Shown here piece after piece: positions 10,857 through 22,900 of a DNA stretch of 64,000 bases. The stretch comes from Chloranthus sessilifolius (Eukaryota > Streptophyta > Magnoliopsida > Chloranthales > Chloranthaceae), in contig CM037590.1 of NCBI GenBank assembly GCA_021018995.1, positions 69,783,597 to 69,847,596 of the forward strand, read 5' to 3'. Position numbers and translations under genes: made by a program. Position 1 is the stretch's first letter, and each line of letters starts with the position of its first letter. The notes under the pieces are model-generated. The model worked only from the letters and a program-made list of their open reading frames with translations, did not search any database and was not told where the DNA came from.

Positions 10857-13800
10857 TTCTTCTTTCTTTCTTTCCTTCTTTGATTCTTTCTTTCTTTACT
10901 TTCTTTCCTTATTTCCTTCTTTTTCTTTCTTTCTTTCCTTCTTTCTTTCTCCCTCCTTATTTCCTTCTTTTTCTTTCTTTCCTTCTTTCTTTTCCTTTCT
11001 TTCTTTCTTCCTTCTTCCTTCTTCTTTCTTCTTTCTTCTTTCTTCTTCTTAGGTCACTAAAGTTGACTCGCTGAGTCGACAAACTCTACCGAGTTTTCGA
11101 GTCGACTCGGTGAGTCGACCAAGTCTTAGCCCAAATCGAGTCAGTAGCCGAGTCAACCCGAAACTAGGTCGAGTCGAGTCGAGTCGACTCGCCCGAGTTC
11201 CAAGTCAACTCGGCGAGTTTGAAAACAATGGCAAGTACCACATAATACTATCAAAATGTTCCTCTTTTTGTCACGATAAAATGAACCGTCATTTTATATA
11301 AAAAAATTTGTGTAAAGTATAATTTTTAAAATAAAGAGCTTGGATCCTAGAAAACAATTTGTATAATATAGTATACTTTTTAAGTTACGTTCACGAAGTA
11401 CATTATGCATCTTTTCATCACATATCCCAATTGGCTCTCTAAGATTTCCCTTCAATTTCTTTCTATATACGTTCTATTTATTTATTTTAATTCTATTTTC
11501 TTAAGGTCGTGCCGCCGTATTTGAATCTTTAGAAATTGGGGTGCCAAGCATCTACGACACCTTAAAACTTGGCACCCGTGCCACGTGTCTAGGTAACATT
11601 GTCAAACACCATTAAATTAGACTTTCTTATCTTATACCATTGAAGTGTGGTTTTTATTATGCCATGCGGTGCACTTTGTAATCAAGCTAAATTGTCCAAG
11701 TGGCAATCCATCACTGGAACATGTTTTAGCCAAAGAACATGCCCATAAGTGGATGTGAAGCATCCAATAGGCGAACTTTAGTAACAGCCATTAAAAATAA
11801 GAACAACGATTGGTATTAGACTGCACAGATTGGATGGTTCAAGTCTCCAAAAAAATGTGATTTTTGGGCCCATTGCCCTTCACCTCGTGATCTATCACTT
11901 TGACGGTGTGGATTACCCACATCAATTAATGGTGTTAGATCATTTAAACACCATGTTGGTGTTTAAACGACAGTCAGGAGAGCTGGGTCCAATAATATCA
12001 GGTCACCTTGAAATCTTTGGGGAAAAATTGTCAAACATGGTGCAACAGAACTAAAAGTAGCGCACCTGTATTCTCCCCCGTCTCAACCGTTGAATTATTA
12101 CAGACCATTTGCTGAGGCTCTTTCTCTTCAATAGGATGTGCATCAGACACAATCTCCATAGACTTTTTCAGCTCTGAACATTGTGTGACATCTCCAAGTG
12201 ACGCTAAATCGCCTGATTCCTTCACAAGATTTGGTTTTTCATCCTTTGGTGAAGCTAAATTGTCTGATTCTTTCACGGTAATGGGACCTGGTTCCTTCAC
12301 AATGCTAGGTGGGCTATCCCCTGGAATAGATACATCCCCTGATTTGCTAACACTTGGTGTGACCTCCACCAAAGCTAAATCGGCTGATTCTTTTACAGGT
12401 GAGATCTCCTGCATAGTTCCATCAACCGACGCCTTTGCATTTTGCGGTAACTCTGTGCGTTCTTGAGAAGAAACCAATTGCTCCTTTTCAGCGGTAACAT
12501 TCTCATCGAGCTTACCCATTGAACCTTCCGATGCATCAATGCCCTTCAAATCTGATATCTGGCATTCCTCTTTGCGAGCCTCCCCATCGACCGAATCTAT
12601 AACAGCACTGCAGTTCCATATTTCAAGCATCAGACCTAGCACTGCAAACTATTATTAAATTTTTATAACAATTCAGTTAACTATTTGCTTGGCTCTGGCG
12701 GAAGGCATGAAACGAAAAAAGAATCATATAGGATAACTGTTGTAACACAAGTGAATTGTCTTAAAGCATCTAAGGCCCAAAAAATGCCTCGAGTTGTGCA
12801 GGAACTTCTTAAAATTTTAAATAGTAGTAAGTAGACACAAAAATTGATGCACCAAAAAAGTGATGCCATTTGAAGGTCTACAGCAACATCGGCTGAACTC
12901 TATATGGGAAAATAAGCATTTGATATCGAAATACCCCTGATAAACAATGAGTTTGAGGTATTTTCCTGTAGGGTAGCTCTATTTCACCTACCGAATTATT
13001 GAGGGAACCAATGCAAAAATCATTGACTGCATTGAATCAGATGATGGAGATCATTTTCGTCCCAATCTTCTACAAAATGGATCTTGAGACCATGAGCGCA
13101 CCATCAAATGGTCAAATTTTTATTCCACTTGGAGCACATCACAAAAAGTGACTTGAAAATCACATGGAACACATCACGCTCAAATGTGATTTTTAGGTCA
13201 CTTTTTGGGGTGTGCCACATGGAATAAAAAATTGACAGCCTGATAGTACGCCCATGGTGTCAAGATCCATTGTGTGGAAGATTGGGATGAACAAAAGATC
13301 TCCATCGTCTGTTTCAAAGCATTCAACGGTTTTTGGAGTAGGTGCCCTCTGTAATTCGGTAGGTGCAAATAGAACTACCCTTTGCGGTATTCTCTTTGTA
13401 ATATTCTGGATAATCGCAGAAACATTGACCAGAGGAACCTTTGTAAAGCTGTCGGCAAGAGTTTTCTAGTGATACTTTATTAAGAAATAGGGATTAGTAT
13501 GTGGAGTTAAGAATTTTCAAGTTTCAAAGAACTTCGTAGAGAAATATCACAACACTTTTAGACGGCCTTAGATGGACAAAAATCTGTATTTAAATTTTAA
13601 GCCCAACATCTCTTACTTGGTTAGGTCATATATAGCTAAATCACAAACCTATTAGAAGAGGGGAGATCCTTCCTGTCATTCGGTGGATCTTCAAGAAGAA
13701 AGCAATGCCTGGTGGCCAGCTGAAGCGCAGCAGAATCCTCAGACATTGCTTTCAGAGAATTACGAGCTGAGGCAGCAGCAACATTGGGCTCTACGAGGCC

Positions 13801-13873
13801 TGCTAAGAATGCTGCCTGCAAAATAAAGTCATAACCCATATGACATGAGCACCCATAAAAGCTTATATAAGAG

Positions 13874-13936
<63 letters not shown>

Positions 13937-16900
13937 CAAACATACATATGAATAGCTAAAACTTACGAGTGCCATGACTGGATTCCCTGCTTCTGCGAAC
14001 GAAAGCCGCCCTTCTGGTACAGGGAGAGAACCCACGACCTGAAATGCAGTCTTAAGCGCGTCAATTACAAAGTTAGCACCAGTGTCCTGAGTGGTTTCCA
14101 CTGCAATTGCATCTTCTGGTTTGAACGTCTCCTTTGGAGAAGACGCAGGCTTCTCTTCTTTAGCTTCAGCCTCAGTCTCCTTTGTTTCAGGAGCATCTTT
14201 TGGAGTAGATGAGTCTTTATCGATTGAATCCAGATCCATGTTTACCTGGAGACCAGTATCAAACTCGTCCTTACTATCTAAAAACGAATCTTCAATTGGC
14301 ATTTGAACAAAATGCAAGATACACTGAGTCTTTGTTTTCGTGGCAACATGCTCAGAAATCTCATTCCAGTTTTCTCCATAAAGCTCCAAGGCTTCAAGCA
14401 GAAGCAGTGTTTCCTGATCTGTCCAACTCCCACCACTTGCACCAGGAATCTCAGCAGATTCCATAAGAATGAAATCAGCTGGTGCCATGCCAGAACCAAA
14501 TTTCCCATCATTATAACACTCTGAACACAAATCAAAATCTGCCTGTGGAAACAAAAAGCTTAATCATAATATATCTCTATGCAGTCATTGATTGGACATC
14601 TTTCAGATATGCAAAATATGTAAAAAGGAATCTGGGTTCGGAAAAAAAAAAATTCAATAGAAAAATATGCTCTACAAAAATTAAGGCTAATACATAAATT
14701 TTTCATCATAAAGTAAAGTCCCATAGGAAGCCCTAGTTTGTCATATACTCAATACACAAAAGGAAGTGCCAAATGTAAACAAGAGTAAGTAAAATGTTTT
14801 CAGCAGAAATACAGAATCGCGAGTCGGGACTCATGACAATTTCCTCAAACTATTATTCTTTGTCAGGGACACCAAAAACATTAAGCAATCATCTGCACTC
14901 ATTTCTAAACGAAGTCCCATAGCATAAGTGGAACTTCTCCATGCATACAGAAGTTCACAGATATTAATTTTTGAATATAGTTTGAAATGTAGAACAAGAA
15001 ATTGGTGCATATTTCATATGTTGTAGCTTATGTTCAAAACAAAGTTACAAGAAGTGAACCAGACTGGATGATTCAGCTTTTTTTGAACTATAATTGGCAA
15101 CAAACCCCACCTGAATAAACGTATGAATTAAATATTGGCCCAAATTTAACATAACCAATGACTTAAGTATCCTGTTGTGGGAAGCCTCAAAAATGTGTTT
15201 TAGGGTAACATACCGATGCAGGAAAAGAAACACTAACCTACTATGATTTGGGCTGAGATTTTTGAATTAACAAGAGCAATTAAAGCAATAATTTCCCACA
15301 GAATTAACAAAGAAAAAAAAAGAATTCTTAATCTAGCAATTTAGAATAACTCAAATTAGTGTTAATTTCCATAGTACGTTCCCTCTAGAAGACTAGGGTT
15401 CTGATGAACGAACTAGATCTCCGACAGTCCAGGGCATTGAAAGAAACAAATGATGGATTATTTCAATTCCATATGAAACAATAAATGAAAGGAATGGAAT
15501 ATAATAGTAATTAAAAACCTCAAAACGAATAAGCTTGCACGTAGGACTTAGAACAATCTTGGGTTTAGGAACAAGAAAGATGGAGCAAGCAAACTTACGA
15601 TGTTGATTTGAGATCAAAGAAAACAACGTAATCAAATTCACTTACACGTAATCAAGGGATAGAAGTGGATAAGAATGATAGATTGGTTGGCCTCGCACCA
15701 AACCCCATGGGGAAGAAGACTCGCTCCTCTAGTTGAAAGAATTAGTCTCTCCATTTTGAAATTTAATTTAAAGCATTCATTAATCAATCAAATGTTTTTT
15801 TTTTAATTGTATTTATAAGACTATATTTATAGCTTAAGAAAGAAATGAAAATAGAAAGACTCCTCCTATCGTAAAAGGAACCTAAAACTCTAAAATCTGC
15901 AATTAAAACCAAAACCTTTGCGTGATCTCACTCGAGCGGGCCTGGATTTGCATTTTCGCTCGAGCGCAATTGGAACTCACTCGGGCAAGTTAAACCTGTG
16001 TCGCCTGATTGCACTTAGGGCCTCTCTGTTTGATCTCGCTCGAATGAGAATACAGCTCGCTCGAGCAAGTTTGGACAGAGAGCACTTTCTGCCTTTTCTT
16101 CCTTCCTTTCTTCTTTGCTTTGCTTCCGTTTGCATCCTTTAGTCCTTCCTTGCGCGTATGCCCTCTATCATGTGTCGCGCCCACATATTATCTTACTTCA
16201 ATCTTCGATCTATAACGAATGAGGCGCCTTGGGCCTTCGGTACATAGTAAATGGTGCTTTGGATCCGATGTCCCCATCAATTCCCCCCGAGTTGGAAGAT
16301 TTCATCCCCAACGAATGAAGATCTTGGTATAGCTCAAATAAATCCGGGTTTAGCTTTTGGAACTCCTCCTTTGTGATCTAAGTATTTTCATAAGCCAATT
16401 TGTTCTTCCACTCGATGAGATATTTCTGATAACCCCCTTGGTTTGTGGAGACAATTTGATCATCCAAAACATCCTCAATTATCTCTTAGCAAGGGCGTGA
16501 CGATGGAGGTGTGGAAGCTAGGGTTGGTTTGGATATAGAGGCTCATAAAAGGATTTGGCAAAATGAATGTCGGGCCATAGGATAAAACAAGATCCCCCAC
16601 ATTGAATATTGTCTTTATACACAAATTTGGAGGTAAATCTAACACATAAGCATTTAAACATGCATGCTTCAAAATCTTATAGGGTTTAGCACTACAGGCT
16701 TGTAAATTCTTAGTAATTCTTTGCGAGAACTGCTCAGGTCTAATCCGAACCATCACAAAATCATCTTCTTGAAATTCTTTAAACATTCTTTGAGAATCTA
16801 CAGAAAATTTTTACTTTTGATTGTTCACATTAATTCTTTTCTTAATTTCAGCATGAATGTGACGTGCAAAAATATCTGCAGACTCTGACGACCTATAAAT

Positions 16901-19900
16901 TGCAAACATTGGGATGAGATCTAAAGGTAACAAACTTGAAATCTCTGTCAGAGACAATGGTTTTGGGCAACCCATGCAAACGCAAAACTTCATCAAAGAA
17001 AAGTTTAGCAATATGACTTGCATCGGAAGTTTGAAACACGGAATGAAATGGACCATTTTCAGAAAACGGTCCACCATGACGAAACCGAATCATGCTTCCT
17101 AATGGTCCTAGGAAGTTCTAACACAAAATCCATTGATAAATCTTGCCACGGTGTGTGTGGCACTAGCAAAGGCGTATACAACCCGGTATTTTGCCTTCTC
17201 TGCTTTGCCAACTGACAAACGCGACATTGCCCTATGATTATGTCAACATCTCGTATGAGATTGGGCCAATAAAACCTATATCGAGAACTAATGTTCAACT
17301 ACACCGTCGGCATGCAACTCCCAAATGAGAAAATCTCACAAAGAAGTGTCGGGAATACAAAGATGGTGAACAAGTAACCACCTGTAGGGTATATCTATGA
17401 GATTCATTCCCCTGACTACTCAAAAGTGAAGTATACACTTCTCAAAATTTTGGTCATGTTGGATAATCACCCTTCAAGGCCTCAAATCCCGTAACCTCAA
17501 CATTCATAGTGTAATACTGCCACTCTACGGCTAAGCGCGTTTACGGCCATGTTCTCTATTCCAGCTCGATGTTTCAAGACAAAGGCAAACCTTTGAAGTT
17601 GTTCGACCCATTTCACATATCTTAGGTTTTAACTTCTTTTAGGAATTTAGATAACGCAGGCTTCATGATTTGAGAACAAAACAAATTCATGTGGTAGAGG
17701 TGCGTTTCCAGTACTTCAAAGATTGTACTACCGCATAGAACTCCTTGTCATAAGTAGAATACTTTTGTCCGGCTTCATTTAGTTTTTCACTAAAATAAGT
17801 TATTGGATGGCCCTCTTGACTCAAGATTTCACATATTCCAACACTCGACGCATCACACGCAACCTCAAAGACTTTGGAAAAGTCCAAAATCGCATGACAG
17901 AAGCTTCTGCCATCCGCGACTTGATCTCCTAAAATGCCTTAGCCGTGGCATTAGTCCACTTAAACTCCCCTTTATGTATGCAATAGGTGATGGGAGCCAT
18001 AATGGAACTGAAACCACGTATGAACCTCTTGTAAAACGTGACTAATCCGTGGAAACTATGAACATCGTGAACATTTTGAGGTGAAGGCCACTCCACAATG
18101 GTCCTTACCTTTTCAAAGTTTGTAGTCATTCCTTCAGAGTATACAACAAAGCCCAAGAAGACAACTCAAGGTGTCATAAAGGTACACTTATTAAGGTTCG
18201 CATACAATTTCTCTCCTCTAAGGGTCAAACAAACCTACTTTAAGTGGCTAAAGTGTTGTTTTTTGTCGTGGCTATAAATGAGTATATCATCAAAACTAAA
18301 CCACTAAAGAAGTAAGAACCTACCTATAAAAGGTCTTTAACACTTGTATCATAATCCTCACGAAGGTACTTGGTGCATTGGAGAGCCCAAAAGACATGAT
18401 GACCACTCATATAAACCATCTTTGGTTTTGAAGGAAGTTTTCCACTCGTCCCCAGGACACATTCGTACTTGATGGTACACACTTAAGGTCAATCTTCGAA
18501 AATATTGTAGCACCAACCATCATATCCAGCATGTCATGTCTCAGTATGGGGAACCGATATTTGACTGTGATTTTGTTAATTGTGTGACTATCAACACATA
18601 TTCGCTATCTTTCTTGAGGGGGCAGGCACAACACATGAACTCATACTTTCCCTAATGAATCCCTCCTAAAAAAGTTCATCAACTTGCCTTTTCAACTCTG
18701 CATGCTCGGTATGATTCATCTGATAATGAGGCAAGTTGGGTAAAGCAAAGGCAAGGACAGTCAATAGCAAGTTGAATGTCCCTTAAGGGCGACAATTCAT
18801 TGGGGAAGTCTTTAGGGAAAACATCGTGAAACTCTCTCAAAACCGGCCCCAAGTCAATAGCATGTTGAATGTCCCTTGAGAGCGGCAACTCATTCAGTAA
18901 GTTTTTAGGGAAAAAATCTTGAAACTCTCTCAAAACCAGCCTTATCTCTACGGGGTGATCAACATGTGATTCAATGGATGTCTCATCAATGACTACGACG
19001 TAAATATTGTTCTCATCCTTCACCTCCCTCTCAAACTCTTAGGGGCGGGCTGATAATGTTAACGGTCTTAGACTTGTGCTCTCTTTTGCTCAGACCATTC
19101 TCACTGACTTGTCTCTAGTCGCATTAGGTGTTTTGCGAGGTTGAGGGTTCAGTTTGATCTTCTTACCCTCATGCAAAAATGAGCACACATTCGATCTCCT
19201 GAAGAGTGTAACATTCCTACCATATAACCAATGCTTCCTAAGGATGGCATGCCCCACATTCATAGGCACGACATCGCACCATAAAGTGTCCTTATATGAT
19301 CAAAATTGTATAAGCACTTGGCACCTTTTGCAAAAATGGGATTGACAACAAATCTACCCACGCAACTCAGTAGGGTCGAGGGTGGGCGATAGGTGTGAGT
19401 CCTAAGTGGAAACCGTGCTCTCGTAAACAACATTAGTATATCTTCCGCTATCGATTATGATTTTGCAATCTTTCTCACCACATCTAGCAAAGGTGTAGAA
19501 GATGTCATCCCTACGCCAATTGTCACTCTCTTTTTGTTGGGTTAGATCACATTTAACCACAAGTTTCATCTTGACAAACTTCACTTTACACTCCTCCGTC
19601 ATACCATACCAATCAAAGTAATGGTCCATGGAGGACGACCAATCTATGTTCGCTTTCGGTCCCTCCCATCGAAGGTCGGACCATCAGCCTTAACGGATTT
19701 CACAATTTTATCACTCTGGTCGGGTGGGGTTCCGTGCCTTGGAGACTCTCTCCTCCTATCATAATTGGTATGAACTCTAAAGTGCTCGCGGTGAACCACT
19801 CTAGACAAGTCCTGGAATTGGCCTGCTAAGTTATCATGTTGGGCATCCTGGGTTTGAAACTGAGGTTGCACGGTAGTCAACTGGTTTTTGAGTCCCTCTA

Positions 19901-22900
19901 TGAGAACCTGTAACTGGTTTGGACTCATCATGACCCACTTAACAAAACAAAATATGGAAAATATATGCGACTGACTATGCAACCTTAGGCCTAGAATGAA
20001 CACAAATAACCCTAAACTGGTTATTCTCTGATACCGAGTTGATGCAGGAAAGAACACTAACCTAATATGATTTGAGCTGAGATTAATTTTGAATTGACAA
20101 GAGGAATTAAAGCTATAATTTCCCATATAATTAACAAAGAAAATAAAAGAAAACCTAAACTAGCAATTTAAAAAAATTCAAATTAGTGTTAATTTCTACG
20201 ATATGTCCCGTCTAGGATCTAGAAGACTAAGGTTCTAATGAATGAACCAGATCTTCGACAGTCTAGGGCATTGAATGAAACCAATGATGGATTATTTCAA
20301 TTCCATATTAAACAAAAAACGAATGGGATTGAACGTAATGGTAATAAAAAAACTCAAAACGCATAACCTCGCACGTAGGACTTAGAACGATCTTGGGTTC
20401 AGGAAGAAGAAAGATCAAACAGTGAACTTACAATGTTGATTCGAGATCAAAGGAAACAACGTAATCAAATTCACTTACACGTAATCAAGGGATAGAAGTC
20501 GATAAGAAAAAGATAGATTGGTTGGCATCGCACCAAACCCCACAAGGAAGAAGACTCGCTCTTCTAGTTGAAAGAATCACTCTTTCAATTTTGAAATTTA
20601 ATTCAAAGCATTCACTAATCAATCAAAAGTTTTTTTTAAATTTCTTTACAAGGCTATATTTATAGCTTAAGAAACCCTAATAAAGCATAAGAAACGAAAA
20701 TAGAAAGACTCCTACTCTTCAAAGGAAACTAAAATTCTAAAATCCACACTTAAAACCAAAATGCATGAGTGATCTCGCACAAGGGAGATCTGGACTAGCC
20801 TAGGAGAGTTAAAACCACGACGCCTAACAGCAATTGGGGCCTCTCTACCTGATCTCGCTCGAGCGAGAATAGGGCTCGCTCAGGCAAGTTTGGACAAAAA
20901 GCCCTTTATGCCTTTTCTTCCTTCCTTTCTTCTTTGCTTTGCTTCTGTTCGCATCCTTTAGTCCTTCACATATTCCTCTGTCACGTGTCGTGCCCATGTA
21001 TAATCTTCCTTCAATCTCCGATCCATTATGAACGAGGCGCCTTGGAACTTTTCTTGGGTCTTCGGAATACGGTAAATGGTACTTTGGATCTGATGTCCCC
21101 ATCACATACCAACAATATGTTGATACAAGCCACCCAGGGACACGGTAAATGATATTGTTGACCAACATGGTGGTGATACATTAAAGACATCTTTTGGGCA
21201 CTATGTAATCCAATCACAAATGACATGTTCATACAATTTTTTTTGAGAAAAGAAATCAAAAAACAAGGAAAAAATGCTAAAATAAATTCAAAAAACTCAC
21301 TAAATTCCACATCATGTAGTGACCTTTTCGTTGAACATCAGAAGCTAAGAAGATTCTCACATGCAACCACATCAATGGGCTAGTCAATTTCCAACTACAT
21401 GCTTCAAGTGCAAGAAAGACAAGGACTCAATCGACTATCTTGTTACTTCACTTCTAAGTAGCTAGGGCAGTGCGACACTGTTTTTTGTGGTTTGCCCAAG
21501 TTAATAAGGCTATGATGGATCCTAACCTTTGCTTTGCTTAGGGGCATTTTGAGAGAAAGAAACAATAGAATATTTATGTAGTTCTGTTAATAAAAAAAAT
21601 CATCGAGATAATCAAATATATCAATATATCTTAACGAGTTTTTGACAAAGGAAAGACAATTAAATTAACTGAAGGCCCTAATAAAAAAGTTGCTTAAGGA
21701 GGTCCTATCAACACTACATAAGCTTAAAAAACAAATGCAACCAAAATGGAAAAGGAAACAAAATGGCTAGAGCAGTAGGGTTGGATCCATAGCAATAGAG
21801 GTCCAAAAAGTTGGCCAACAATATAACTTATGTAAGAAATGCCTAAAAGTAACATCACACCTAACTAGCCTAACACAAATTCGTCCGCCCAATCAGCAAG
21901 CCACCACGAAATTATTCATATAATACCTAAAGAATAGCCCTCAACCATAAAGGACCATAACCTCACCGACAAGGAAAGCCTAAATCTCCCACCTAAGAGG
22001 AATTACAAATGCCAATGGGATAGGAAAAGAACAAAATAACGCAACACTCATGATTCTGAATTATCCCTACAATTACCCCATCCCACAGAAATCCAGACTT
22101 TCCAAAGAGCTGTCATCAAAAGCAGAGTGTGGTAGTGTTTGAAGGCAAGTATTTCAACAAGTCAAAAACCATATCGTCTATGTTTGCTATAAAATACCTC
22201 TACAATAGGCTAAATAATTGATATGGAAATCAACGCCGACAAATACATAAGATCCTTTATCGACTTGATAACCCTCTCCACTTTACCACATCAATTTGTC
22301 AAATTTTCACTATTCCAATAATTTGAAATCTCATAAGCCACAAACAAAGGAAATAGCCTCTATCGAATACAAATCGACCCTGAAGCCAAAAAAATCATCA
22401 CAAAACAAAGACAACATGGCCCACAATTCACCAAATAAACATAAAATATAAATTCATAAATCAATATTCCCAACATCACATGACAATGTATGAGAAGGCG
22501 ATGGAGTGATTCTGCCTCCATCAAACATAGCAACCATCAATTAGGAGGTAAATGTCACAATGTTACAAATAGTCAAAAGCCTAAAATATAATGGTCAAAA
22601 CCCAATTTTACCGAGAGCAGCTGCTAGACAAAAGCCTAAAACTTAAGGAGGGGCTGTGAGCCTGTGATGTTCCGAAAACACCTCGATGGGACTGATTCAA
22701 AGCATACCCTCAAATATAATGGTAAACGAGCAGACAAGCATCATGCACAGAGTTTTAGGTACCAAGAGCTCTTCGATATCGATAATAGAAAGATGGCCAA
22801 AAGTAATACTCAAAAACATTAAATACGGGAGAGATGAGAAATCTAACTGTCTCTAAAGTCCCACTTTCATGGGAGCATTTGTTTAGTGGATGAGCCTGAG

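Larger units (their letters stand above)
2458..12065 (-). other. SWI3D intron 5 (9,608 bp)
   Basis: Donor GTGCGC, acceptor TTTATTTTGCAG|GTGAG. Holds the hAT relic, nested gypsy element, direct repeat, MITE and Mutator-like element listed separately. The hAT transposase start (2602) lies only about 145 bp from exon 6. Stretches 9331-9775 and 10109-10511 show no recognisable feature. Confidence 0.92.
15214..21104 (-). mobile_element. Ty3/gypsy chromovirus-like retrotransposon, decayed
   Basis: LTRs at 15214-16279 and 20040-21104 (1,066 and 1,065 bp) with perfect 5-bp target duplication CATAC (15209-15213, 21105-21109). On the minus strand the LTR begins TGATGGGGACATC and ends CTGCATCA. The primer site CGGTATCAGAGAA (20039-20027) is initiator-Met type; the purine tract is CTCGGGGGGAAT next to the left LTR. 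Order on the minus strand: gag, protease motif, reverse transcriptase, RNase H, integrase, chromodomain-like tail. Every part has stops or frameshifts. The LTRs differ at roughly one base in ten in the part I compared, so the insertion is old. Confidence 0.93.

Noticed and set aside
10657..11074. Open frames rich in IYIYIY and SFFLSFF
   Set aside because: Translations of (AT)n and a pyrimidine tract inside a MITE, not proteins.
12185..12466. Plus-strand reading frame
   Set aside because: Antisense shadow of SWI3D exon 5; the repeated SPDSF pattern is the complement of the KESGDL repeats.
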